Source: Lachnospiraceae bacterium (GTDB lineage Bacteria; Bacillota; Clostridia; Lachnospirales; Lachnospiraceae). From it: a DNA stretch of 32,396 nucleotides. The notes beneath the pieces were generated by a model. That model saw only the letters and a list, made by a program, of their open reading frames with translations, was not told where the DNA came from and did not search any database. Position 1 is the first letter of the stretch. Every line of letters starts with the position of its first letter. Of the stretch, positions 6,890-16,208 are shown one piece after another. Position numbers and translations under genes: made by a program. The stretch is taken from assembly GCA_017449745.1 (NCBI GenBank), contig JAFTFD010000364.1, forward strand, positions 1 to 32,396, read 5' to 3'.

Positions 6890-6919
6890 CCAAAAAAACA
6901 TAAGGAAGGAGCCTTTAGA

Positions 6920-8104
6920 ATGATTTATGCAGATAATGCTGCCACGACAAAGATGAGCGAGGCGGCCATAAATACAATGGTCTCTGTGGCGAATGCGAAT
7001 TGGGGCAACCCGTCGAGTCTGTACACACATGGACAGGCCGCAAAAGAGATCCTCGAAAAAGCAAGAGAAGATATTGCCGGGGTCATCGGCGCTGCTCCAA
7101 GGGAGATCCTGTTTACGTCAGGCGGAAGCGAAGCGGATAATCAGGCGCTTCGTTCTGCGGCAGCACTCGGACGCAAAAAAGGAAAAATGCACATCATCTC
7201 CACTGCGTTTGAACACCACGCCATTCTGCATACTCTTGAGGCATTGAAGAAAGAAGGATTTGAGGTCACTCTTCTCGATGTTCATGAGAATGGCATCGTT
7301 ATTCCGGAGGAAGTAGACGCTGCGATACGGGACGACACGTGTCTGGTCTCCGTCATGTATGCGAATAATGAGATCGGAACGATACAGCCGATCCGGGAAA
7401 TAGGAAATATCTGTAGAAAGAAAAATGTACTGTTTCACGTAGATGCCGTACAGGCTGTCGGACATATCCCGGTGAATGTTGTCGATGATAACATCGATCT
7501 GCTGTCCGCTTCCGCTCACAAGTTCCACGGTCCCAAGGGCGTCGGATTCCTTTATACAAAGAAAGGCATTGCTCTTTCCAATCTTATCGAAGGCGGCGCT
7601 CAGGAGAGAGGAAAAAGGGCCGGAACGGAAAATGTCCCGGGTATTGCCGCAATGGCGGCAGCTCTCAAAGAGGCAGACGAAAAGATGAAAGAGAACGCTC
7701 TCCATCTTACAAAGATGAGGGACCGGCTGATCAAAGGCCTTGGAGAGATCCCCCACTCTGCCTTGAACGGGGACGCACATCAAAGACTCCCCGGGAACGT
7801 GAATTACTGTTTTGAGGGCATTGAAGGAGAGTCTCTTCTGCTCCTTCTGGATGATAAAGGGATCTGTGCATCTTCCGGAAGCGCCTGTACATCCGGATCT
7901 CTCGATCCCAGCCATGTACTTCTGGCGATCGGCAGGGTTCACGATGTAGCTCACGGGTCTCTGAGGCTGAGTATCGGAGAAGATATTAATGAATCGGATG
8001 TCGACTATATCATCCAGTCCGTAAAGGATGTTGTGAATTATCTGCGCGGATTCTCTCCTGTCTGGAGAGACCTGATGTCAGGAAAGACAGAATTTATTCT
8101 ATAA
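6920..8104 (+). CDS. nifS: Cysteine desulfurase NifS/IscS
   Basis: The 394-residue PLP enzyme takes sulfur from cysteine as an enzyme persulfide, releasing alanine. It starts behind AAGGAGCC. Visible landmarks are MIYADNAATT at the N-terminus, TSGGSEADN (67-74), the HVDAVQAVGH segment, the PLP lysine K201 in SASAHKFHGPKG, RAGTENV (234-240), and the active cysteine C323 in SSGSACTSGSLDPSHVL. The extended Cys loop places it in the group that pairs with NifU/IscU scaffolds. The scaffold gene follows 12 nt downstream. It is the first gene of an operon under the divergent Rrf2 regulator, as usual for Clostridia. Confidence 0.96.
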   Translation: MIYADNAATTKMSEAAINTMVSVANANWGNPSSLYTHGQAAKEILEKAREDIAGVIGAAPREILFTSGGSEADNQALRSAAALGRKKGKMHIISTAFEHHAILHTLEALKKEGFEVTLLDVHENGIVIPEEVDAAIRDDTCLVSVMYANNEIGTIQPIREIGNICRKKNVLFHVDAVQAVGHIPVNVVDDNIDLLSASAHKFHGPKGVGFLYTKKGIALSNLIEGGAQERGKRAGTENVPGIAAMAAALKEADEKMKENALHLTKMRDRLIKGLGEIPHSALNGDAHQRLPGNVNYCFEGIEGESLLLLLDDKGICASSGSACTSGSLDPSHVLLAIGRVHDVAHGSLRLSIGEDINESDVDYIIQSVKDVVNYLRGFSPVWRDLMSGKTEFIL

Positions 8105-8116
8105 GGAGTGATCAAA

Positions 8117-8500
8117 ATGGCTTTATACAGTGAAAAAGTAATGGATCATTTTCGCAACCCCAGAAATGTCGGCGTGATCGAAGACGCAAACGGGATCGGA
8201 GAGGTCGGCAACGCCAAGTGCGGCGATATTATGAAGATGTATCTGAAGATCGAAGACGACATCGTAAAAGATGTGAAGTTCGAGACGTTTGGATGCGGCA
8301 GTGCTATTGCATCCAGTTCTATGGCAACAGAGCTGATCAAAGGCCAGCCGGTGAGCGAGGTAGAAAAGCTGACCAACAAGGCAGTAGCAGAAGCATTGGA
8401 CGGGCTTCCCGACTATAAAATGCACTGTAGTGTTCTGGCAGAAGAAGCAATTCAATCAGCTCTGGAGGATTACCGGAAGCGCTCCGGGAAGGATATCTAA
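8117..8500 (+). CDS. nifU: Fe-S cluster scaffold NifU/IscU
   Basis: The start is ATG 8117, spaced correctly behind AAGGAG (8103-8108). A GTG at 8108 in the same frame overlaps that ribosome binding site and is rejected. The product has 127 residues, a single U-type scaffold domain without the ferredoxin or Nfu domains of full NifU. The three cluster ligands are C35 (NAKCGD, with D37), C60 (FGCGSAI) and C104 (MHCSVLAEEA). It receives sulfur from the desulfurase encoded just upstream and assembles clusters for transfer. Clostridia often carry this two-gene version without HscA/HscB, and none is seen here. Confidence 0.96.
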   Translation: MALYSEKVMDHFRNPRNVGVIEDANGIGEVGNAKCGDIMKMYLKIEDDIVKDVKFETFGCGSAIASSSMATELIKGQPVSEVEKLTNKAVAEALDGLPDYKMHCSVLAEEAIQSALEDYRKRSGKDI

Positions 8501-8530
8501 AAAATTTTAAAATAAAAGGAGACCAGAATA

Positions 8531-9814
8531 ATGAGTGAATACAAATTTGAAACACTGCAGCTTCACGTTGGACAGGAACAGGCTGACCCCGCGACCGATG
8601 CAAGGGCTGTTCCGATCTATCAGACGACTTCCTATGTTTTTCATAACAGCCAGCATGCGGCGGACCGGTTCGGACTGGCTGATCCCGGGAACATCTATGG
8701 CAGATTGACCAATTCCACACAGGATGTTCTGGAAAAAAGGCTTGCGGCGCTGGAAGGCGGAAGTGCAGCTCTTGCCCTGGCTTCAGGTGCTGCAGCTATC
8801 ACCTACACGATCGAGGCACTTGCTGCGAACGGCGGACATATAGTAGCCCAGAAGACGATCTATGGAGGCAGTTATAACCTGCTCGCACATACGCTTCCCC
8901 AGTATGGAATTGAGACGACTTTTGTGAACATCCATGATCTGCAGGAGACGGAAGCGGCGATCAAAGAAAATACAAGAGCAATTTTCCTGGAGACCCTGGG
9001 AAATCCTAACAGCGATATCCCCGATATTGAGGCAGTCTCCGAAATCGCCCACAGACATGGTCTGCCCGTTGTAATCGACAATACGTTTGGGACGCCCTAT
9101 CTGATCCGTCCTATCGAGCATGGTGCCGATATCGTCGTCCATTCCGCGACCAAATTCATCGGCGGCCACGGAACGACTCTCGGCGGTGTGATCGTGGAAT
9201 CCGGAAAATTCAACTGGAAGGAAAGCGGCAAGTATCAGAACATCGCGGCCCCGAACCCCAGTTACCATGGCGTATCATTTTACGATGCAGTAGGTCCGGC
9301 GGCGTTTGTTACTTATATACGTGCTATTCTGCTCCGTGACACCGGTGCTACTATCTCCCCCTTTAATGCCTTCCTGCTGCTGCAGGGCGTAGAGACTCTC
9401 TCCCTGCGGCTTGAGCGTCACGCTGAAAATACCAAAAAGGTCGTAGAATATCTCTCCAGCCATCCGCTTGTGGAAAAAGTCAACCATCCTTCTTTGCCGG
9501 AACATCCGGACCACAAGCTGTATGAAAAATATTTCCCGAATGGCGGAGGGTCCATTTTTACCTTTGATATAAAGGGCGGAAAGGAACAGGCCTGGGCGTT
9601 TATTGACAGGCTGAAGATCTTCTCTCTCCTGGCCAATGTGGCAGATGTTAAGAGCCTGGTGATCCATCCGGCATCGACCACGCATTCACAGCTGACAGAG
9701 GAAGAACTCCTGGACCAGGGAATCAGGCCGAATACGATCCGTCTTTCTATAGGGACCGAGCATATTGACGATATCATTGAAGACCTTGAAAACGGATTTT
9801 CCGCTTTGAAGTGA
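8531..9814 (+). CDS. metY: O-acetylhomoserine sulfhydrylase (MetY-type)
   Basis: The 427-residue enzyme of the Cys/Met-metabolism PLP family is long enough for the MetY group (about 425-430) rather than cystathionine enzymes (about 380-400). It opens with [11 protein letters not shown] and has [26 protein letters not shown], a [10 protein letters not shown] segment, and the PLP lysine K208 in [12 protein letters not shown]. MetY makes homocysteine from O-acetylhomoserine and sulfide. It sits 30 nt after nifU and 19 nt before cysK in the same operon, so the operon couples sulfide assimilation to both homocysteine and cysteine. Confidence 0.93.
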   Translation: MSEYKFETLQLHVGQEQADPATDARAVPIYQTTSYVFHNSQHAADRFGLADPGNIYGRLTNSTQDVLEKRLAALEGGSAALALASGAAAITYTIEALAANGGHIVAQKTIYGGSYNLLAHTLPQYGIETTFVNIHDLQETEAAIKENTRAIFLETLGNPNSDIPDIEAVSEIAHRHGLPVVIDNTFGTPYLIRPIEHGADIVVHSATKFIGGHGTTLGGVIVESGKFNWKESGKYQNIAAPNPSYHGVSFYDAVGPAAFVTYIRAILLRDTGATISPFNAFLLLQGVETLSLRLERHAENTKKVVEYLSSHPLVEKVNHPSLPEHPDHKLYEKYFPNGGGSIFTFDIKGGKEQAWAFIDRLKIFSLLANVADVKSLVIHPASTTHSQLTEEELLDQGIRPNTIRLSIGTEHIDDIIEDLENGFSALK

Positions 9815-9833
9815 AAACAGAAAGGAAAATGCC

Positions 9834-10769
9834 ATGGGAAACATTTACAAAGGTATGCTGGGGCTTATCGGGAATACTCCGTTAGTTGAGGTGACCAATA
9901 TCGAAAAGGAACTGGGCCTTGAGGCGACAGTTCTCGTGAAACTTGAGTATTTCAACCCCGCAGGCAGTGTCAAGGACCGCATTGCAAAGGCCATGATCGA
10001 GGACGCGGAGGCAAAAGGGCTGTTAAAACAGGGCTCTGTCATCATAGAGCCGACCAGCGGGAACACAGGTATAGGGCTCGCTTCCATTGCCGCCTCAAAA
10101 GGGTATCGCATTATTTTGACAATGCCGGAGACGATGAGCGTGGAAAGAAGAAACATTCTGAAGGCCTACGGTGCTGAACTGGTACTGACGGAAGGCTCGA
10201 AAGGAATGAAAGGAGCGATCGCAAAGGCAGAAGAACTTGCAGAGGCTATTCCGGACAGTTTTATTCCGGGTCAGTTTGTGAATCCCGCCAATCCGGCTGT
10301 ACACAAGGCAACGACCGGACCGGAGATCTGGAAGGATACAGACGGAAGGGTCGATGTCTTTATTGCCGGCGTCGGAACGGGTGGCACGCTGACAGGCGTG
10401 GGCGAGTATTTGAAAGAACAGAATCCTGATATCAGGATAGTCGCATTGGAGCCTGAGGACTCTCCGGTCCTTTCGGAGGGAAAGGCAGGGCCTCATAAGA
10501 TCCAGGGAATCGGGGCCGGTTTTGTGCCGGATGTTCTGAATACCGGAATCTATGATGAGATCTTCAAGGCTTCCAGTAAGAAGGCGTTTGAAACAGCAAA
10601 ATTACTGGCAAGAAAAGAAGGAATCTCTGTCGGAATATCCTCCGGAGCTGCCCTTTATGGTTCGATCACCCTGGCACAGCGTCCGGAGAACAAAGGGAAA
10701 ACGATCGTGGCCCTGCTGCCTGACAGCGGAGACAGATACTATTCAACAGCTTTATTTACGGAGGAATAG
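9834..10769 (+). CDS. cysK: Cysteine synthase A (O-acetylserine thiol-lyase)
   Basis: This 311-residue PLP beta-replacement enzyme forms cysteine from O-acetylserine and sulfide. The PLP lysine is K47 in [10 protein letters not shown], the substrate loop is TSGNTG (74-79), the phosphate-binding loop is GVGTGGT, and the C-terminal SGISSGAAL and LLPDSGDRY segments are typical. Length and motifs match CysK. It is the last gene of the nifS operon, followed by a strong terminator at 10814-10844. A more divergent homologue is encoded in the minus-strand sulfur operon at 17467-18456. No serine acetyltransferase (cysE) is present in the window. Confidence 0.95.
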   Translation: MGNIYKGMLGLIGNTPLVEVTNIEKELGLEATVLVKLEYFNPAGSVKDRIAKAMIEDAEAKGLLKQGSVIIEPTSGNTGIGLASIAASKGYRIILTMPETMSVERRNILKAYGAELVLTEGSKGMKGAIAKAEELAEAIPDSFIPGQFVNPANPAVHKATTGPEIWKDTDGRVDVFIAGVGTGGTLTGVGEYLKEQNPDIRIVALEPEDSPVLSEGKAGPHKIQGIGAGFVPDVLNTGIYDEIFKASSKKAFETAKLLARKEGISVGISSGAALYGSITLAQRPENKGKTIVALLPDSGDRYYSTALFTEE

Positions 10770-10813
10770 AACGAGTTGATGTTCAATTCCTAAGCCATAC
10801 AGAACGCTTTTAC

Positions 10814-10844
10814 AGCCGGAGCTCTTTTGGAAGCTCCGGCTTTT
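10814..10844 (+). terminator. Terminator of the nifS-cysK operon
   Basis: A perfect 10-bp stem (10814-10823 with 10832-10841) is followed by T-rich sequence, 44 nt after the cysK stop. Confidence 0.9.
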
Positions 10845-10862
10845 CTTTGTTTGGCGCAGTTC

Positions 10863-10920
10863 TCTGACTCTATTTTACAATATAATTAATTTGTCTGACT
10901 CTATTCGTGCTATAATTAAT
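10863..10920 (+). promoter_or_regulatory. Tandemly repeated promoter-like unit before the second M13 gene
   Basis: TCTGACTCTATT occurs at 10863-10874 and 10894-10905, and TATAATTAAT at 10881-10890 and 10911-10920. The unit is therefore duplicated with a period of 30-31 bp. The downstream copy has TGC before TATAAT, an extended -10 as in front of the first M13 gene. Neither copy has a good -35. The leader from the second copy to ATG 11042 would be about 118 nt. Confidence 0.55.
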
Positions 10921-11041
10921 GAGTATAAAAAGTAGTGCTTTTAGAAGAAGATTTCGTACAAAAAGGCAGCGAATCCTGCCGACCTTACGAAACGAAGCAT
11001 ATAAACGTTCAAACAGACAACATTGGGAAAAGGAGGAGTTG

Positions 11042-13126
11042 ATGAAAAAGAGATCATTGCTGACAACAGCCTGTGCGTTGGTACTTTCAGCTGTACTGAT
11101 TCCTGGATGTGCTGTTGCTCCGGCACAGGAACAGCAGGCACAGCCCGCAGCAGCAGTTGAAGGGGAAGCAGCACCGGAGGAACCTGCTGTCGAAGCAGAA
11201 GCGCCTGTGGATCCTGCCATTGCCGCCAGCGGTTCTCCCTGGATCGATGGTTCTGCCTCAGAGGCACTCACAGAGGGTATGGAACTCTCTCCCAGGGACA
11301 ACTTCTATTTATATGTGAATTACGATTACCTGATGCGGCGCAAAAACGGGGAAAAGGACCCGAATGAGTCGCATGAAAAGATGCTTCAGGAAGTAAAAGG
11401 TATTCTGGAGGACAGCCATGCGGAGAACCACTGCGTGGAGCTTTCCCAGGACTTTTACAAAGCCTATGTGGACGTCGACGCTAGAAACAAGGATGGCGTG
11501 GAACCGCTTCGTCCTGTCATAGAGGATATCTGCAGCATCTCCTCTATGGATGAGATGACGGCGTTCCTGACGGACGCGGACCGCAGCATCAATGTTCCAT
11601 TGATGGCCAGACTGATGAAAATTTCGGACAGCAGCAAGCCGGACGAATATTCGGGGGCTATATATTTCAGAAGCTTCGTGGAACTGTCCCTGGGAGATAG
11701 CGACGAGTATCCGGATCGCAGTGAGGAAGGAGAAGAAACCTACAGGGATAACAAAGAAAGAACCGTCCGTGATCTCACACAGCTTGGCTTTAGTGAGAAG
11801 GAAGCCGCGCAGGCATATGAGGATTTCATCGCTGCGGAAACGGTTCTTGCCTCCGGACTGGATTCTTTTATGGAGGTTATGACGGAAACAGGCCGCAACA
11901 AATTTGAATATATAAGTGTTTCCGATCTCAGTGAGATCATGGGAGACTATCCCATGGCAGACATTATGGAGAGCAGGGGATATGATCCGGAAGGCACGTA
12001 CACGATCGAAAACAGGGACTATCTGCACCTTATTGGAGAATTCTATAAAGAGGAAAACCTGGAACTGATCAAAAACTACCACATGGTGGGATTTCTTCTG
12101 AAATATGAAGGAATATGCGGAGTGCCGGATCCGAAGGAAACAGAGGACTTTGAATCCGTATTTACCAGGGTCAATTATTACCTTGCAGACATTCTGAGCG
12201 ATGCTTATCTGAGCAGATACGACAGATCGAAGGACAGGCAGATCCTGATGGATTTTGCCGGGGAGCTCAAGGACGTCTATGCCTCGATCATCAGGGAAGA
12301 AGACTGGATGAGCGAGGAAACAAAGGAGAAGGCTGTAGCAAAGCTCATGGACCTGGAACTTATCCTGCTCTATGGGGATCATCCGGTAGACTACAGTTCT
12401 GTTGATTTAAGCGGCAAGAGTCTCGCCGAGATGGTTATGACGCTGGACGCATTCAGAATGAAAAGAGACGCCTCCCTTGTGGGTAAAAAGATCATTCCCG
12501 ATCAGCATGCTTTTACCTGGATGCCGACATTGGAAGACAACGCCAGAGCCTTTCCGGAAGTGAATGCGCTCCTGTTTACCGTGGGGATCGTCGACGGGTA
12601 CGGGGACGTCTCCAAAATGAGCACGGAGGAGCTGTACGCTACGATCGGCTATGTTCTTGGCCATGAGATGAGTCACTGTTTTGATGAAAACGGCTCCAAA
12701 ATAGACATAAACGGTGTTGAAACCGACTGGTGGAAGGAAGAGGAAAGAGCCGCTTTCGAAGCCAGAGTCCAGAAGGTCGTCGATTACTTCAACGGGATCT
12801 CCGTGTTCGAAGGAGTCAATTGCGACGGCAGAATACTCTCCGCGGAGGCGACAGCTGATATTACCTCCATCCAGGCGATCCTGAAGCTTGCCAAACAGCA
12901 TGAGGACTTTGATTACGATGCGTTCTTCCGCTATTATGCTAAACAGTATGCCTATTATTCCAATTACAAATGGGAACTGCACATTCTGGGCGATGACCCT
13001 CATCCCCTGGCGTATCTGAGAACCAACGTCGTCCTGCAGCAGTTTGATGAATTCAATGAGACCTACGGTGTGCAGGAGGGAGACGCCATGTACCTGGCTC
13101 CTGAGGACAGGATCCTCGTCTGGTAA
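11042..13126 (+). CDS. Second secreted lipoprotein metallopeptidase, family M13
   Basis: ATG 11042 follows AGGAGG at the right distance; the frame is open 41 codons upstream but without such a site. The 694-residue protein has a lipobox I20-P-G-C23, an Ala/Glu/Pro-rich spacer of about 35 residues, then SPWIDG and the M13 catalytic region. Zinc residues are H541-E-M-S-H545 (followed by CFDENGSK) and E602, with D606 in EATAD. The end ILVW and the stretch before it (AMYLAPEDR) are nearly identical to those of the protein at 902-3109. The two are clear paralogues, similar along the whole mature domain and different in the spacer. Role is extracellular oligopeptide cleavage; substrate is unknown. 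It is apparently monocistronic. Confidence 0.93.
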   Translation: MKKRSLLTTACALVLSAVLIPGCAVAPAQEQQAQPAAAVEGEAAPEEPAVEAEAPVDPAIAASGSPWIDGSASEALTEGMELSPRDNFYLYVNYDYLMRRKNGEKDPNESHEKMLQEVKGILEDSHAENHCVELSQDFYKAYVDVDARNKDGVEPLRPVIEDICSISSMDEMTAFLTDADRSINVPLMARLMKISDSSKPDEYSGAIYFRSFVELSLGDSDEYPDRSEEGEETYRDNKERTVRDLTQLGFSEKEAAQAYEDFIAAETVLASGLDSFMEVMTETGRNKFEYISVSDLSEIMGDYPMADIMESRGYDPEGTYTIENRDYLHLIGEFYKEENLELIKNYHMVGFLLKYEGICGVPDPKETEDFESVFTRVNYYLADILSDAYLSRYDRSKDRQILMDFAGELKDVYASIIREEDWMSEETKEKAVAKLMDLELILLYGDHPVDYSSVDLSGKSLAEMVMTLDAFRMKRDASLVGKKIIPDQHAFTWMPTLEDNARAFPEVNALLFTVGIVDGYGDVSKMSTEELYATIGYVLGHEMSHCFDENGSKIDINGVETDWWKEEERAAFEARVQKVVDYFNGISVFEGVNCDGRILSAEATADITSIQAILKLAKQHEDFDYDAFFRYYAKQYAYYSNYKWELHILGDDPHPLAYLRTNVVLQQFDEFNETYGVQEGDAMYLAPEDRILVW

Positions 13127-13419
13127 GAAAGCTGTAACATTCCTTTGGTAAGACAAGATTGGCTTAACCTGATGCTGAAAATCGCCGAACACGCTCTGTG
13201 CACCGGGAAGGATTGTCAGGATGCCAGGCTTATCGAGAACATCAGCATGGCGGACAGGATAGAGCAGGAATTCATTTCCCTCGATGACATCAGCGGCGGC
13301 GAGCTGTATCTGGGACTTGCCGAGTCTTATCAGATCTGTCATCCGCGTCAGTACTCTCAAGGACGCCAAGATGTGATATTATATAAGCACTTGTTTTGAA
13401 AGGAAATTTACACAGTACC
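13127..13419. other. Spacer without a supported gene
   Basis: A plus-strand frame of 84 codons (13145-13399, TTG start) and a minus-strand frame both cross this stretch, but neither has a ribosome binding site or a recognisable family. GAAAGGAAAT near 13398-13407 serves the transporter start at 13420. No clear terminator for the M13 gene is visible. Confidence 0.4.
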
Positions 13420-14724
13420 ATGCAGCAGTCTTCAACCAGATCAAATCCCGCGGCACTCCTGCCGATCCTTTTGTTTCTCATCCTGTATTTAGGCAACGGA
13501 ATCTATTTTGAATATATCCACCCTGTCGAAGGACAGATGGGTTTCTATGTAGTTTCTGTCGTTCTCGCCTTTTCCATCGCTCTGATCGCGGCATTTCTCC
13601 AGAACAGAAGCCGCAGTTTTGATGAAAAGATCCGCACCTGCGCGCGCGGTATCGGAGACGAGAATATCGTGATCATGCTCTTCATCTTCCTGATGGCGGG
13701 CGCGTTCAGCGGCATTGCATCTTCCGCGGGAGGTGCTTCCTCCACCGCGAATCTGATGCTGAATATCATTCCCGGAAAGGGGGTGGTCCCCGGTCTGTTC
13801 CTGACGGCCTGCCTGATTTCCATGGCCATGGGGACCAGCGTCGGGACGATTTCCGTCCTCTGCCCCATTGCCTGCGCTGTAGCCGAGGCCGGCGGCCTCT
13901 CCCGCAATCTTCTGGTCGGCGTGATCATAGGCGGCGCCATGTTCGGTGACAATCTCTCCTTTATATCTGACACAACAATTGCCGCCACCAAGACGCAGGG
14001 CGTGGAAATGAAAGATAAATTCAGGGTCAATTTCCGTATTGCCATGCCGGCCGCCCTGGTCACACTGGCGATCCTTATCGTTTATGCGGCGGTCAGTCCG
14101 GCATCTGATATCGGCCCCTTTGATTATCAGCTTCTTCTGGCACTTCCCTATTTTATCGTGCTGGTACTCTCGCTTCTTGGCCTGAACGTTTTTCCTGTCC
14201 TGCTGATCGGAATCCTTCTGTTTCTGGTTTCCGGAATGTATGCAGGAACACTCACCTATGCCAGTGCACTCTCCTCCATGGGAAACGGTATCTCCGGCAT
14301 GTTTGAGACGATGATCGTCACGATCCTGGTCGCCTCCATAGCTTCGCTGATGCGTGAAAACGGAGGCTTCGAAGCGATCCTTTCCCTGATCCGGAGAAAA
14401 GCCGGGTCCCGCCGCGGCGGCATGTCCGGCATCGCTTTCCTGACTGCCTTCATGGATGTGGCAACGGCCAACAACACGGTCGCCATTGTCATCGCCGCCC
14501 CCATTGCAAAGTCGATCAGCGAAGAATACGGCATCGATCCCAGAAAAACCGCTTCGCTTCTGGATACATGCTCCTGTATCGCACAGGGCATCATCCCCTA
14601 CGGCGCGCAGCTTCTGATCGCCGCAGGGATCGCGGGCGTCACCAGCGTATCGCTCATTCCTTTCCTGATCTATCCTTTTGTGCTCGCTGTCTTTGTTGTT
14701 CTTTCGATACTGAGGGAGAATTAA
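13420..14724 (+). CDS. NhaC-family Na+-coupled transporter
   Basis: ATG 13420 lies 12 nt behind GAAAGGAAAT; an in-frame TTG at 13396 overlaps that site and is less likely. The 434-residue protein is strongly hydrophobic, with about ten to twelve membrane segments. The NhaC signature region G176-DNLSFISDTTIAAT-190 is present, as is the second half-repeat with DVATANNTVAIV. NhaC proteins exchange Na+ for H+, but family members also act as organic-acid antiporters or, in some Bacillota, as the methionine transporter MetT. Given the sulfur genes on both sides, an amino acid role is possible; that is inference from context. It is convergent with the M20 gene. Confidence 0.85.
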   Translation: MQQSSTRSNPAALLPILLFLILYLGNGIYFEYIHPVEGQMGFYVVSVVLAFSIALIAAFLQNRSRSFDEKIRTCARGIGDENIVIMLFIFLMAGAFSGIASSAGGASSTANLMLNIIPGKGVVPGLFLTACLISMAMGTSVGTISVLCPIACAVAEAGGLSRNLLVGVIIGGAMFGDNLSFISDTTIAATKTQGVEMKDKFRVNFRIAMPAALVTLAILIVYAAVSPASDIGPFDYQLLLALPYFIVLVLSLLGLNVFPVLLIGILLFLVSGMYAGTLTYASALSSMGNGISGMFETMIVTILVASIASLMRENGGFEAILSLIRRKAGSRRGGMSGIAFLTAFMDVATANNTVAIVIAAPIAKSISEEYGIDPRKTASLLDTCSCIAQGIIPYGAQLLIAAGIAGVTSVSLIPFLIYPFVLAVFVVLSILREN

Positions 14725-14735
14725 GCCGGATAGTA

Positions 14736-14750
14736 TGGTGCCTGGCACCA
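14736..14750. repeat. REP-like palindrome TGGTGCC-T-GGCACCA
   Basis: A perfect 7+1+7 palindrome begins 12 nt after the transporter stop, in the convergent gap before the M20 gene. There is no T-run, so it is not a standard terminator. The sequence resembles short palindromes that recur in many bacterial genomes; copy number here cannot be tested. Confidence 0.4.
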
Positions 14751-14848
14751 AGATCCTATTCCTGCTGATTCCCTTTCGGTGAGTCAGCGCGGACTCATCG
14801 ACACTGACATTGACGATCTCGCCGTGCAGAATACAGGTTTCCTTGTTA

Positions 14849-16135
14849 TTATGCCGGCATGCCCCCGAGTGTCTTCATGGCAAACAGGACATGCGCAGCC
14901 GTACCCAGACTCAGCGCGTCCTCGTCGAGATCAAATTCTGGGGAGTGAAGCGGTGCGCCGCTTCCCAGTTCTTTATTGTCGATTCCAAGGAAGGCAAGTG
15001 CTCCTCCGTATTTTTTCGTGTAGCGGGCAAAAGTCTCTGAACCCAGGGATGGCTCACACGCCCGATAACAGCCCGGTGCGGACTTTTCCAGCGCCTCTTT
15101 GAGACGGAAGGCGTCTTCTTTCCGGTTGATCAGGGCTTCATCCATCCAGCTGAACACTTCCTCATAAGTGCATCCGTACATCCCGCAGCAGGCATGAAGA
15201 CACTCAAAAAACCTGGTGCGGAAGTTATTAAGCAGGTCCATATCATAACTGCGGGCTGTTCCCGCAAAATATAATGAATCCGGGATCACATTCACAGCTT
15301 CCCCCGTCCGGACGACGGGAATGCTGAAAGTAAATGTCTCGAAAGGACTGTTGGTGCGCATTGGAAGCCCCTGCAGGGCCTGATAGAAGGCGGTGAAACA
15401 GTCCAGGGGATGATTTGTCTGATCCGGTCTGGATCCATGCCCTCCGCTGCCCAGAATGCGGATCGAGAATCCAAAGCTTCCCGCATAGGCTCCTCCCGGC
15501 TCAGCGCTGATAAGTCCGCTCTCCAGACCTGGTCTGACATGGAGCGCAAAGCAGGTATCCGGCCATATGCCATGATCCTCCAGGTACCGGAATATCGGTT
15601 TATAGCCATAGGAGTGATCCGGGCCGCCGTTCTCCTCCGCCCGCTCAAAACAAAGAAGGATCGTTCCGTAAAAACGATCCTTCTTTCTGTTAAGAACTTC
15701 CGCTGCTGACAGCAGCATCGCCGTATGGGCGTCGTGTCCGCAAACATGAGCGGCTTTTTCCGTCCCGGATAAAACCTGTTTTTCACGTACCAGATTGCAG
15801 GGACTCTCCTGAACCGGCAGAGCGTCCATATCCGCCCTGAGAAGAACGACGGGAGAATGACGCCCATTGCCGGTGATACGGGCGATGATGCCGCCTTTTT
15901 CGACAACCACATATTCGATTTGAAGCCGGAGCAGCTCCTCTTCGATATACCGGATCGTATTCTCCTCAAAGCCCGACAATTCCGGGTTCACATGGAGATA
16001 TCTGCGCATCCGGACAAGATGCTCCACATCTATTCCAAGGTCCTGGATCCGGTCTTCTGATGAGATACCGGTTATTTCAAGATCCGGGTTCCGGTTTTCT
16101 GATGAAAAGCCGCAAGTAAAACTGCTTGTCTGCAT
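14849..16135 (-). CDS. M20 family amidohydrolase (N-acyl-amino-acid deacylase type)
   Basis: The 428-residue protein has the two-metal M20 pattern: LLRADMDALPVQE (98-110), C132-G-H134-D-A-H, the glutamate pair in ERAEENGG (E167/E168), H199 in ALHV and H397 in LHSPEFDLDED. This is the HipO/AmaA-like branch that removes N-acyl groups from amino acids or their conjugates. The first 40 residues are extra for the family and contain a 14-residue duplication (SSENRNPDL at 11-19, SSEDRIQDL at 25-33). The usual domain starts near HLVRMRRYLHV. It is the last gene of the minus-strand sulfur operon. In B. subtilis similar deacylases act on N-acetylated cysteine conjugates; that role fits the context but is not shown. 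Confidence 0.87.
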   Translation of the reverse strand: MQTSSFTCGFSSENRNPDLEITGISSEDRIQDLGIDVEHLVRMRRYLHVNPELSGFEENTIRYIEEELLRLQIEYVVVEKGGIIARITGNGRHSPVVLLRADMDALPVQESPCNLVREKQVLSGTEKAAHVCGHDAHTAMLLSAAEVLNRKKDRFYGTILLCFERAEENGGPDHSYGYKPIFRYLEDHGIWPDTCFALHVRPGLESGLISAEPGGAYAGSFGFSIRILGSGGHGSRPDQTNHPLDCFTAFYQALQGLPMRTNSPFETFTFSIPVVRTGEAVNVIPDSLYFAGTARSYDMDLLNNFRTRFFECLHACCGMYGCTYEEVFSWMDEALINRKEDAFRLKEALEKSAPGCYRACEPSLGSETFARYTKKYGGALAFLGIDNKELGSGAPLHSPEFDLDEDALSLGTAAHVLFAMKTLGGMPA

Positions 16136-16208
16136 GCTGAAAGCCCCCGTTGAAAGCAGGTCGTTCCTGTTATCTGTTCACGTCTGTTCACATCTATCTC
16201 TCCACGTT

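Noticed and set aside
13145..13399. Plus-strand frame of 84 codons
   Set aside because: TTG start, no ribosome binding site and no recognised family; overlaps the transporter's ribosome binding site.
13489..14751. Minus-strand open frame of 420 codons, His/Asp/Gly-rich
   Set aside because: It is antisense to the NhaC transporter; the composition is an artefact of reading hydrophobic codons backward.
16033..16107. Repeat at the M20 N-terminus as a CRISPR or regulatory repeat
   Set aside because: There are only two imperfect copies, in frame within a coding region.
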